Below are positions 1-6,880 of a DNA stretch of 64,000 bases, piece by piece (the stretch's first letter is position 1; each line of letters opens with the position of its first letter). Position numbers and translations under genes: made by a program. Below the pieces are notes generated by a model, which saw only the letters and a list, made by a program, of their open reading frames with translations, was not told the DNA's origin and ran no database searches. This stretch comes from Thermoanaerobaculum sp964488355 (GTDB lineage: Bacteria; Acidobacteriota; Thermoanaerobaculia; Thermoanaerobaculales; Thermoanaerobaculaceae), in the NCBI GenBank assembly GCA_964488355.1, contig CAZAUJ010000003.1, positions 122,639-186,638 of the forward strand. The letters run 5' to 3'.

Positions 1-246
1 GGGCTTTTCCGGGTCCAAATGGCAGGAGCTGCAGGGCTCCACCTTCGCCACTTCCGCCGTCATGCCCTTCTGCGTGTGGTGGCAGGTATCGCAGGCGTAC
101 TTTTCCGCGTGGACCTTGTGTGGAAAGACCACCGGGGCTTGTTTAGCTTGCGCCTTGTCCAAGGTGACCTTTTCGGGGATCTGGACTGCCAGCACCACAC
201 CTGCCACAGCGAGTACTGCCAAAAGCGTGAGCGTCTTGCGCACCAT
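1..246 (-). CDS. class III (c3/c7-like) cytochrome c, truncated by the window edge
   Basis: Periplasmic multiheme c-type cytochrome, a low-potential electron carrier. The 82 visible codons start at ATG 246, preceded by GGGAGGA. They encode a signal peptide (basic MVRK, then a hydrophobic stretch ending near residue 20), a heme-ligand segment FPHKVHAEKYACDTCHH and a second motif CSSCH. The pattern F-P-H-x2-H followed by CxxCHH is typical of cytochrome c3/c7. The 3' end lies off the window, so the heme number is unknown. It is divergent from the PAS kinase gene and near the nitrate/Hao block, which fits a respiratory role, but its partner cannot be named. Confidence 0.8.
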   Translation of the reverse strand, partial: MVRKTLTLLAVLAVAGVVLAVQIPEKVTLDKAQAKQAPVVFPHKVHAEKYACDTCHHTQKGMTAEVAKVEPCSSCHLDPEKP

Positions 247-268
247 AAAGCGTCCTCCCTTCGCCCCC

Positions 269-274
269 ATTATA
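269..274 (-). promoter_or_regulatory. -10 box TATAAT for the class III cytochrome c gene
   Basis: A perfect TATAAT reads leftward 22 bases before the ATG at 246, leaving a short leader that carries the GGGAGGA ribosome site. No good -35 is seen at 16-18 bases. Confidence 0.5.
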
Positions 275-342
275 CATTGTAGGAAAAGCTCGGAGGTTTT
301 GTCACGCGGCGGTTTTGTCCGCTGCGGAAAGCCAGGCAGTGT

Positions 343-348
343 TAGACT
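343..348 (+). promoter_or_regulatory. -10 box TAGACT, leaderless start of the PAS kinase gene
   Basis: TAGACT lies six bases before the GTG at 355 and there is no ribosome-binding site. The same layout recurs at several other genes in the window, so the transcript probably begins at or next to the start codon. No clear -35. Confidence 0.4.
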
Positions 349-354
349 GACCGT

Positions 355-1395
355 GTGGCGATGGAAGCGACCATCCAAGAAGAGCGGTTGCAGTTGCTAG
401 AAGACGCCTTTCGCTGCCTGCCGGCTGGGCTGATCATCGTTGATGCGGAGGGCACCATTGTCTACTGCAACCCATTGGCTGATGCCATCCGCGGAGTGGG
501 GGAGCGGGTGGGTCACCCAGTGGCCGGCTGCCACCCTTCCCGTGCCCTACCCGCGTTGGCCAAGTTGCTGGAGCGTTTCCGTCACGCCCCGCCGGATCGG
601 GATCACCCGCTGGTAGTGGAACGGGGCGGCAAGTGGGAGGTGCTCTATCAGCGCATCACCGGCGAGGACGGCCGCTTCCGGGGTATCGTGTGGTTGGCCC
701 ACGACATATCGCGCCAGAAGCTCTTACAGCAGCAGTTGGTCCACCACGAGCGCATGGCCGGCCTAGGCAACATGGCGGCCCGCCTGGCGCACGACATCAA
801 GAACCCCCTCAACGTCGTGGCGGGCGCGGCCCACAACTTGAAGCCCTACCTGAGCGATCCGGTGGCCGAAGAAATGGTGAGCCTCATCGAGGAGCAGGTA
901 GCGCGCTTGGAGCGGCTCGTTTCCCAGCTGCGCGAGGTGACCCGTCCGCTCAAACCTCGTTTTGGCCAGTTGACCGCGGGTGTTTGGGCGCGGCGTTTTC
1001 TTGCAGAGCAGCCGGAGGAGATCCGCTGCCACGTCGAGCTGGTGGATGAAACCGACGGCTTGCAGGTGCGGGCCGATGAGGACTTATTAGCGCGCTTTTT
1101 GGGCAACGCTTTGGACAACGCCCTGCGCTTTGGCACGCGGGCGAGTGTGCGTCTGTCGGTGGAGACGCAACCCCAAGGCGAGTGGTTGGTGGTGACCGTG
1201 CGGGACGACGGTCCCGGCTTCAGCCCCGAGGTGCTGGAAAAGCTTTTCCAGCCTTTTGTTACCACCCGCCCCGATGGTCTGGGTTTGGGTTTGGTAATCA
1301 TGCGCGAGATTTGCGTGCTTCACGGCGGGGACCTGGTGGCTAGCAATCATCCCGACGGTGGTGCACAGCTGGTGGGACGCTTCCTCACGCGATGA
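355..1395 (+). CDS. PAS-domain sensor histidine kinase (NtrB-type)
   Basis: Soluble two-component sensor kinase, 346 aa, without membrane segments. A PAS domain covers roughly residues 8-118. The dimerisation/phosphoacceptor helix holds LAHDIKNPLN with His146. The C-terminal ATPase domain has the N-box NALDNAL and a glycine-rich GLGLGLVIM lid. The start is GTG 355; an in-frame ATG at 361 is an alternative. It overlaps the next gene, a sigma54-dependent response regulator, by four bases (ATGA), so the two form a cognate NtrB/NtrC-like pair. The ligand of the PAS domain is unknown. Given the sigma54 promoter ahead of the nitrate/Hao block, sensing nitrogen oxides or redox state is a reasonable guess only. 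Confidence 0.88.
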   Translation: MAMEATIQEERLQLLEDAFRCLPAGLIIVDAEGTIVYCNPLADAIRGVGERVGHPVAGCHPSRALPALAKLLERFRHAPPDRDHPLVVERGGKWEVLYQRITGEDGRFRGIVWLAHDISRQKLLQQQLVHHERMAGLGNMAARLAHDIKNPLNVVAGAAHNLKPYLSDPVAEEMVSLIEEQVARLERLVSQLREVTRPLKPRFGQLTAGVWARRFLAEQPEEIRCHVELVDETDGLQVRADEDLLARFLGNALDNALRFGTRASVRLSVETQPQGEWLVVTVRDDGPGFSPEVLEKLFQPFVTTRPDGLGLGLVIMREICVLHGGDLVASNHPDGGAQLVGRFLTR

Positions 1396-2741
1396 GCAGG
1401 GCAGGCCGCGTGCTTCTGGTGGAGGACGACCCAGGGGCGGTGCGGGTGATCACGCTAGCCCTGGAGCGGGAGGGTTTTGCGGTTTTTTCCTGTGAGGAGG
1501 CTGCTGCCGCTCTGCGTCTTGTGGACGATGTGAAGCCGGAAGTGGTGTTGGCAGACTATCTTTTGCCGGGCCTTTCGGGGCTGGAGCTGGTCCGGTACCT
1601 CACTCGGCGGGCCCCCGATTTGCCGGTGGTGCTCATGACCGGCCACGGAAACGAAAAGCTGGCGGTGGAGGCATTGAAGCTCGGGGCGTTTTTTTACTTG
1701 CCTAAGCCCTTGGACTTCGAGGAGCTGGGGTTGGTGCTGCGACGCGCCATCGAAACCTACCGGCTGCGCAGCGAGCAGCGAACGGGCCAGCTTCGGCACT
1801 TGGCGGGCGAGCTGGTGGGCGTGTCGCCCGCCATGGAGGAGATCCGCCAGCTCATTGCCCAGGTGGCACCCACGGAAGCCACCGTGCTGATTCAAGGGGA
1901 AACGGGCACAGGAAAGGAACTGGTGGCGAGGGCCATTCACAGGCTGTCGAGAAACGCCAGTGGTCGGTTCGTACCGGTCAACTGTGCCGCCATCCCCGAG
2001 ACCCTCTTAGAGGCTGAGCTTTTCGGCTATGTGAAGGGCGCCTTTACCGGAGCCGAGGGACGACGGGAGGGCAAGCTGGTGACCGCCAACGGCGGCACGC
2101 TGTTCTTGGACGAGGTGGGCGAGCTCCCCTTAGCTCTGCAGCCCAAGCTTCTCCGTGCCCTGGAAGAGGGCGAGGTCACGCCCCTGGGGTGTGACCGACC
2201 GGTGCCAGTGCGCTTCCGCCTGGTAGCCGCCACCAACCGCGAGCTGGAAGGGGAAGTGAAGGCGGGCCGCTTTCGCGCTGACCTGTTCTTTCGTTTGCAG
2301 GTGGTGGTCATTCACATTCCCCCTTTGCGAAAGCGGCCGGAGGACATCGGTCCGCTGGTGCAGACCTTGCTACCCAAGATCGCCAGTAGGCACGGTCGGA
2401 CGACTCGCGAAGTGGAGGAGGCCTTCATCCCCTGGTTGGCCTCCCAGCCTTGGCCGGGAAACGTTCGCCAGCTGGAAAACGTGTTGGAGAGGCTGGTTAT
2501 CTTCAGCCGTGACGGCGTGCTGCGTGTGCCTCGCGAAGCTTCGGCCGTGCTCCTACCCTTCTACCAGGAGAAGGAGCTGGCGGTTGCCGCCTTCGAGGAA
2601 AATTACTTGCGGCACGCGCTGCAGCTTGTGGGTGGCAACCTGGCGGAGCTTTCCCGCCGCAGCGGCATTTCCCCCCGCCATTTGTACAACCTCCTTCGCA
2701 AGTATGGCTTGCACCGGGAGCGGGAAGGGGAGGGCGACTAG
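1392..2741 (+). CDS. sigma54-dependent response regulator, NtrC family
   Basis: Transcription activator of 449 aa with the classic three parts: a receiver with phosphoacceptor Asp55 in VVLADYLLPG; an AAA+ domain with Walker A GETGTGKE, the sigma54-contact loop GAFTGA and arginine-rich sensor motifs; and a C-terminal Fis-type helix-turn-helix (LSRRSGISPRHLYNLL). When phosphorylated, such proteins bind upstream sites and remodel sigma54 polymerase. The gene is coupled to the PAS kinase. Its likely target is the sigma54 promoter at 3819-3834, about 1.1 kb downstream past the convergent ubiA gene. The assignment to that target rests on position. Its TAG stop shares CTAG with the stop of the convergent prenyltransferase gene. 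Confidence 0.92.
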   Translation: MSRAGRVLLVEDDPGAVRVITLALEREGFAVFSCEEAAAALRLVDDVKPEVVLADYLLPGLSGLELVRYLTRRAPDLPVVLMTGHGNEKLAVEALKLGAFFYLPKPLDFEELGLVLRRAIETYRLRSEQRTGQLRHLAGELVGVSPAMEEIRQLIAQVAPTEATVLIQGETGTGKELVARAIHRLSRNASGRFVPVNCAAIPETLLEAELFGYVKGAFTGAEGRREGKLVTANGGTLFLDEVGELPLALQPKLLRALEEGEVTPLGCDRPVPVRFRLVAATNRELEGEVKAGRFRADLFFRLQVVVIHIPPLRKRPEDIGPLVQTLLPKIASRHGRTTREVEEAFIPWLASQPWPGNVRQLENVLERLVIFSRDGVLRVPREASAVLLPFYQEKELAVAAFEENYLRHALQLVGGNLAELSRRSGISPRHLYNLLRKYGLHREREGEGD

Positions 2742-3616
2742 AGCAGCAAACCTACGGCCAAGAGGGCGTTGGTGGACAGGTTCCAAGTCACGTTGATGGC
2801 CAGCGCCGACATCTGTGGGTCCTGTTGGGGCTCGTGCAGCGCCCAAGCTAGCGGTTGGCGCAGGAGCAATGTGGGCACCAGGGCCAACAACGACCCGGCT
2901 GGCAAGGCTCGCAGCGCCACCCCCGCCAGCAACACCAGCGGCACCGCCAAAGCCGCCGCCAGGTAAACCCTTGCCGCCGCCCGGCGACCCAAGGCGATGA
3001 CCAGGTGGCGCCGGCCGCCTTGTCGGTCGGCCTCCTCGTCGGGAAACTCGTTCAGAAGCAAGAGGTTGAATGTCATGAAAAAGGCCGGCAGGGCGCTCAC
3101 CCATGAAGTAAGGCCGGGGCTGCCGCCTTGAACCAGGGAGACCCCCAACACGGGCAAGAACCCCAGGCCGAGCCCGGCGAAGACCTCGCCAAGACACCAG
3201 CGCGTAAGGTAAGGCGTGTAGTACAGCACGGCCACCGCTCCCAGGAGGAGAATGGGCAGGAGCCGCCAGCCAACTTGGGTGAGGAAAAACATGCCCACGA
3301 CCGCACCCACGGCCGAGGCTGTCCAAGCCAAGCGCCGGGCCTGCGGGGCGCTCATTTCCCCGGCGGGCAAGGCCCCGGAGCCGCCGGAAAAGGGGGTGCG
3401 TCGCGTGGCCAGGTCAATTCCCGTCTGCCAGTCGCTCACCTCGTTAAACACGTTAACCGCCACATGTAAGGCCACCAACCCCAAGCTCGCCAACAGCGTC
3501 GCTTTCCAAGAGAAGCGGCCCTCGAAAGCAGCGGCGGCGGCCCCCACAGCCACCAGCGTGAGCGGCAGGAGGAGGAAGGGAAGGCGCATCACCAGGGCGA
3601 ATCCCTTCAGGCTCAT
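2738..3616 (-). CDS. UbiA-family prenyltransferase, probably menaquinone biosynthesis
   Basis: Integral membrane prenyltransferase of 292 aa, mostly hydrophobic helices. Both Asp-rich Mg-diphosphate motifs of the UbiA superfamily are seen: NEVSDWQTGID near residues 58-68 and NEFPDEEADRQGGRR in the second half. The GxALPAGE-like segment after motif I resembles MenA/MqnP proteins, which attach the isoprenoid tail to the naphthoate ring. The window encodes MqnE of the futalosine pathway, so an MqnP-type role is more likely than classical MenA, though other UbiA substrates cannot be excluded. ATG 3616 is chosen because the -10 box TATCAT lies six bases upstream; a TTG at 3622 is in frame but inside that spacing. 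Confidence 0.8.
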   Translation of the reverse strand: MSLKGFALVMRLPFLLLPLTLVAVGAAAAAFEGRFSWKATLLASLGLVALHVAVNVFNEVSDWQTGIDLATRRTPFSGGSGALPAGEMSAPQARRLAWTASAVGAVVGMFFLTQVGWRLLPILLLGAVAVLYYTPYLTRWCLGEVFAGLGLGFLPVLGVSLVQGGSPGLTSWVSALPAFFMTFNLLLLNEFPDEEADRQGGRRHLVIALGRRAAARVYLAAALAVPLVLLAGVALRALPAGSLLALVPTLLLRQPLAWALHEPQQDPQMSALAINVTWNLSTNALLAVGLLL

Positions 3617-3622
3617 GAACAA

Positions 3623-3628
3623 ATGATA
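3623..3628 (-). promoter_or_regulatory. -10 box TATCAT, leaderless start of the prenyltransferase gene
   Basis: TATCAT lies six bases before ATG 3616 with no Shine-Dalgarno sequence in between, the same arrangement as at 343, 12715, 33865, 36742, 37455 and 54751. Confidence 0.45.
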
Positions 3629-3726
3629 CCCTCTCGCATCTCAACCCCCACCCTGCATGCTCGTGCCGGTCATTTTTCTGTTTAAGCTATTTCCCGACAA
3701 TAACATCCTAGTGACCTTGGTTTGAA

Positions 3727-3744
3727 TCGGCAAAAAATTGCCGA
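3727..3744. promoter_or_regulatory. inverted repeat TCGGCAA-4-TTGCCGA, candidate activator site
   Basis: Perfect 7-base arms around AAAA, with weaker flanking symmetry (TTGG on the left, CCAA on the right). It has no T-run after it and lies about 85-100 bases upstream of the sigma54 promoter at 3819-3834. That is the usual place for an NtrC-type enhancer site, so I read it as an activator-binding site rather than a terminator. Confidence 0.45.
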
Positions 3745-3779
3745 CCAAAGACCGACGGAGGTCGATGGAGTATGTCCTA

Positions 3780-3800
3780 AGTCATTGTAATTACGTGACT
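3780..3800. promoter_or_regulatory. inverted repeat AGTCA-11-TGACT with GTAATTAC centre, candidate operator
   Basis: Five-base arms AGTCA/TGACT flank a nearly centred palindrome GTAATTAC. It sits about 20-40 bases upstream of the sigma54 -24 element, so it could bind a second regulator or a bending protein. It is different in sequence from the repeat at 3727-3744. Confidence 0.35.
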
Positions 3801-3818
3801 ACCAGGTTACGGAGCAGA

Positions 3819-3834
3819 TGGCATGGTCGTTGCT
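3819..3834 (+). promoter_or_regulatory. sigma54 (-24/-12) promoter of the Rieske/cytb/Hao/Nap block
   Basis: The sequence TGGCATGGTCGTTGCT matches the consensus TGGCACGNNNNTTGCW at every fixed position except one (T for C). GG and GC have the right spacing. Transcription would start near 3846, just before the GGGGAGGTGG ribosome site of the Rieske gene. This also argues that the in-frame ATG at 3818, which lies inside the promoter, is not the start. Confidence 0.75.
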
Positions 3835-3856
3835 CGCATCAGGGCGGGGAGGTGGT

Positions 3857-4300
3857 ATGGCTGGCACGGATCGCCGCGAGTTTCTCGTCAACCTGCTTTT
3901 GGCCTGCTCGGTGATTCCCGGCTTCGGCTTGGCGGCCAGGCACGTGCTGCGCTACCTGGTACCGCCCGGACGGGAGCGCACCACCGAGGTGCTGTTGGCC
4001 AAACTCTCAGCTTTGCCGGTGGGTGCAGGTAAAGAGTTTAAAGACGTGATGGGTAACGATGTCATTGCCGCGCGCGTTTCTGCCGATGATGTGCGGGTGT
4101 TTTCTTCGGTCTGCACCCACCTGGGCTGCCACGTGCGGTGGGACCAGGTGGCAGGCAATTTCCTCTGTCCCTGCCACATGGGGCGCTTCGATGCCTCGGG
4201 TAGGGTGATTGCCGGGCCTCCCCCATCGCCCTTGCCCGCCTACCGCGTGCGCCTGGCCGGCGACGATGTGTACGTCCAGGTGCCGGTGAAGGAGGGCTGA
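3857..4300 (+). CDS. Rieske 2Fe-2S protein of a quinol-oxidising cytochrome b complex
   Basis: Iron-sulfur subunit, 147 aa, taking one electron from menaquinol at the Qo site. An N-terminal twin-arginine-like segment DRREFLVNLL and one hydrophobic helix anchor it outside the cytoplasmic membrane. The cluster-binding boxes are CTHLGCH and CPCHMGRFD, with the expected two Cys and two His. ATG 3857 follows GGGGAGGTGG directly; the upstream ATG 3818 falls inside the sigma54 promoter. One base separates it from the cytochrome b gene. No cytochrome c1 gene follows; instead an octaheme cytochrome does, so electrons probably pass from the Rieske centre to that protein. Confidence 0.93.
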   Translation: MAGTDRREFLVNLLLACSVIPGFGLAARHVLRYLVPPGRERTTEVLLAKLSALPVGAGKEFKDVMGNDVIAARVSADDVRVFSSVCTHLGCHVRWDQVAGNFLCPCHMGRFDASGRVIAGPPPSPLPAYRVRLAGDDVYVQVPVKEG

Positions 4301-4301
4301 G

Positions 4302-5417
4302 ATGCACAAGTCAACGAGCGTTCCCCGCTGGCTTCGCTTCTTGCGTGAGCGGGTGCCGATCAACATCGAGGTTTTCGAAGAGCTCTCTAAGGAGCCTATC
4401 CCTCACCACATGAAGAACTGGTGGTACTGCCTGGGCGGGACCCCGCTCATGCTTTTCGCCATCCAGGTGGTCACGGGCATTCTGCTCACCTTGTATTACC
4501 GACCCTCCCCGGACCAGGCCTGGGACTCGGTGCGCCGTATAGGCGAGGAGGTGCCCTTCGGCTGGTGGATCCGCTCCGTCCACCATTGGGCCGCCAACCT
4601 CATGGTGCTGGCGGTTGGTTTGCATGCCATCCGCGTGTTCTTCACCGGGGCCTACCGCAAGCCCAGGGAGCTCAACTGGATGGTCGGCGTGGGGCTGTTG
4701 TTCACCACCTTGGGCTTCGCTTTCACCGGCTACGCCTTGGTTTACGACCAACTCTCGTACTGGGCGGCGACCGTGGGCACCAACGTGGCTGAGCAGTTTC
4801 CCCTCGTGGGACCCTACCTGGCCAAGCTGTTGCGCGGGGGCGATGCGGTCAACCCCACCACGCTTACCCGCTTCTTCGTTTTCCACGTGGGTGGCATGCC
4901 CACCCTGATGGTCATCCTTTTGGGGTTGCATATCTTCCTGCTGCGCATCCACGGGGTGATGGAGCTGGAAGCACCGGAAGAGGTGCAGCAGACGCCCCTT
5001 ACTGTGGAGGAGGACCGGGAGGGCAAGAAGCGCTTCGATCCCAACCGCTTCTTCGCCTTTTTCCCCGACCATGTGACCACCGAGCTGCTCGTGGGGATGT
5101 TTTTGCTGACCCTGCTCACCATGCTGGCGGTTGTGTCCCCGGCCCCCTTGGGACCGCCGGCCAACCCAGCCGAGACGCCCCTGCACATCAAGCCGGAGTG
5201 GTACTTCTATCCTGTTTTCCGCTTCCTCAAGCTGGTGCCGTTGTGGGTTGCCATGGTTGGCCTTTTGGTTGGCGCCGTGGCCTTTCTCCTTTGGCCTTTC
5301 GCAGATGGCTGGTTTCGGTCCCGTCGCCCGAAGAGCGAGCTTGGCACGGCCATCGGCGCCGTGGCGGCGGTGCTGCTGCTGGTCTTGCTGTTGTGGGAAG
5401 CCTTAGCCACGCACTGA
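4302..5417 (+). CDS. cytochrome b subunit of a bc-type complex
   Basis: Membrane cytochrome b of 371 aa, binding two b hemes and forming the quinol sites. Four heme-ligand histidines can be placed in two helices (HHWAANLMVLAVGLHAIR and FHVGGMPTLMVILLGLHIF). The C-terminal part carries the Qo-site PEWY motif within KPEWYFYPVFRFLK. The single chain joins the cytochrome b6-like and subunit IV-like halves, as in many bacterial complexes. The reading frame starts with ATG 4302 after GGAGG. It lies between the Rieske gene and the octaheme cytochrome gene in one transcript and should oxidise menaquinol while conserving energy. Confidence 0.93.
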   Translation: MHKSTSVPRWLRFLRERVPINIEVFEELSKEPIPHHMKNWWYCLGGTPLMLFAIQVVTGILLTLYYRPSPDQAWDSVRRIGEEVPFGWWIRSVHHWAANLMVLAVGLHAIRVFFTGAYRKPRELNWMVGVGLLFTTLGFAFTGYALVYDQLSYWAATVGTNVAEQFPLVGPYLAKLLRGGDAVNPTTLTRFFVFHVGGMPTLMVILLGLHIFLLRIHGVMELEAPEEVQQTPLTVEEDREGKKRFDPNRFFAFFPDHVTTELLVGMFLLTLLTMLAVVSPAPLGPPANPAETPLHIKPEWYFYPVFRFLKLVPLWVAMVGLLVGAVAFLLWPFADGWFRSRRPKSELGTAIGAVAAVLLLVLLLWEALATH

Positions 5418-5430
5418 AGAAGGAGGAGCT

Positions 5431-6804
5431 ATGACCCTACAGTTCAAGAAGGTTATCGTTGCCGTTTTTGCCGTTGCCTTCACCGCGGCCGTTATCGTCG
5501 TTGGACTGATCGAAAAGGAGCGGGCCAAGCCGGAGAAGGCGGCGGCGGTGTATGCCGACGAGACCACCAAGGCGTGCATCACCTGCCATGACCAAAAGCA
5601 CGTGGCGGTGGATTGGAACCGCCAATGGGAGCAGTCACGCCATGCGCAAAAGGGGATCGGCTGTATGGCCTGCCATGAGGCCAAAGAGGGGGATGCGGAC
5701 ATTTGGCTCCATGAGGGCTACAAGGTGGCCACCGTGCCGTCACCAGCCGACTGCAAGTCCTGCCACGAACAGCAGTACAAGGAGTTTACCGAGTCGCACC
5801 ACGCCAAGGCTGCCCAGTTCATTGGCTCTTTAGACAATATTTTGGGCGAGGTGGTGGAAGGCGGGCCGGCGGCGAACTTGGGCTGCAAACAGTGCCACGG
5901 GTCCACCGTGCAGATCAGGCGTACCGGCGACCCCAAGACGGATGGTTTGCCCCTACCCGGAAGCTGGCCCAACACCGGCATTGGCCGCGTTAACCCCGAT
6001 GGTTCGCTGGGTACCTGCACTGCTTGCCACACCCGCCACCAGTTTTCCAAGCAGCAAGCGCGAGAGCCGCGGACTTGTGGCCGCTGCCACATGGGTCCAG
6101 ATCACCCACAAATAGAGATTTACGAAGAGTCCAAGCACGGAATCATGTTTGCTGCGTGGCGTGAAAAGATGGCCTTGGATGCGGACGAGTGGATCGTGGG
6201 CAAGACCTACACCGCGGCTCCCACCTGCGCCACCTGCCACATGGGAGCCACGCCCACGATGAAATCTACCCACGACGTGGGCGCCCGCATTTCCTGGACC
6301 CTGCGCCCGCTGTTTTCCAAGCGCCTCGACAACTGGGAGGAAAAGCGGCAGCGCATGAAAAATGTTTGCCTCGAGTGCCACTCCAAGACCTGGGTGGACA
6401 ACTACTTCGTCATGTTCGACGACGCGGTCGAGCTATGGAACAACAAGTTCGCCAAACCGGCCAATGCGGTCATGGAGAAGCTGAAGGCCGCGGGCAAAAT
6501 TACGCCTACGCCCTTCGACGACGCCATCGAGTGGACTTTTTACGAGCTTTGGCATCACGAAGGCCGGCGCGCTCGCCACGGCGCCTCCATGATGGGGCCC
6601 GACTTCACCCAGTGGCACGGGTTTTACGAGGTGGCCAAGCACTTCTACACCAAGTTCTTGCCCGAAGCGGAAAAGCTCCTCCCGGGCGTGACTGCCGATG
6701 TCATGCAGCTGCCGGAGCATGTTTGGCGACAGGGCCTGACCAAGGAGCAAATCCAGCAGATGCTTGATTTTTACCAGAGCCGCTACCAACAGCGGGTGCA
6801 GTAA
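5431..6804 (+). CDS. octaheme cytochrome c, hydroxylamine oxidoreductase (HAO) family
   Basis: Periplasmic octaheme protein, 457 aa. An N-terminal hydrophobic helix (residues 8-26) is a signal or anchor. Eight CxxCH motifs occur at residues 49, 78, 108, 152, 196, 216, 266 and 313, followed by an alpha-helical C-terminal part with HHEGRRARHGASMMGPDF and TQWHGFYEVAKHFY, typical of HAO-family proteins. HAO enzymes oxidise hydroxylamine using a Tyr-crosslinked catalytic heme; relatives without that Tyr work reductively on nitrite or hydroxylamine. Phe392 sits in the conserved GPDFTQWHG segment, which may mean the reductive type, but alignment is required. Encoded directly after the Rieske and cytochrome b genes with RBS AAGGAGGAGCT, it is the likely electron acceptor of that complex. 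Confidence 0.88.
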   Translation: MTLQFKKVIVAVFAVAFTAAVIVVGLIEKERAKPEKAAAVYADETTKACITCHDQKHVAVDWNRQWEQSRHAQKGIGCMACHEAKEGDADIWLHEGYKVATVPSPADCKSCHEQQYKEFTESHHAKAAQFIGSLDNILGEVVEGGPAANLGCKQCHGSTVQIRRTGDPKTDGLPLPGSWPNTGIGRVNPDGSLGTCTACHTRHQFSKQQAREPRTCGRCHMGPDHPQIEIYEESKHGIMFAAWREKMALDADEWIVGKTYTAAPTCATCHMGATPTMKSTHDVGARISWTLRPLFSKRLDNWEEKRQRMKNVCLECHSKTWVDNYFVMFDDAVELWNNKFAKPANAVMEKLKAAGKITPTPFDDAIEWTFYELWHHEGRRARHGASMMGPDFTQWHGFYEVAKHFYTKFLPEAEKLLPGVTADVMQLPEHVWRQGLTKEQIQQMLDFYQSRYQQRVQ

Positions 6805-6810
6805 GGGCGA

Positions 6811-6839
6811 GGGGGCTTCGTGGGGAAGCTCCCTTTTTT
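6811..6839 (+). terminator. rho-independent terminator after the octaheme cytochrome gene
   Basis: Stem GGGGGCTTC (6811-6819) pairs with GAAGCTCCC (6825-6833) through nine base pairs with one G-U. The loop is five bases, followed at once by six T. It splits the block: Rieske/cytb/Hao would end here in whole or in part, and the porin-Nap genes would be lower in expression or started separately. Confidence 0.85.
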
Positions 6840-6880
6840 GGCAAAGCTTGTGAAATGCGGTTCAGAGAAAGGAGGTAACA

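Noticed and set aside
3727..3744. Terminator for the upstream genes
   Set aside because: No T-run follows on either strand, the neighbouring genes start rather than end here, and the location suits an activator site better.
3818..3856. Longer N-terminus of the Rieske protein from ATG 3818
   Set aside because: It would be encoded by the sigma54 promoter itself, and a good ribosome site directs the start at 3857.
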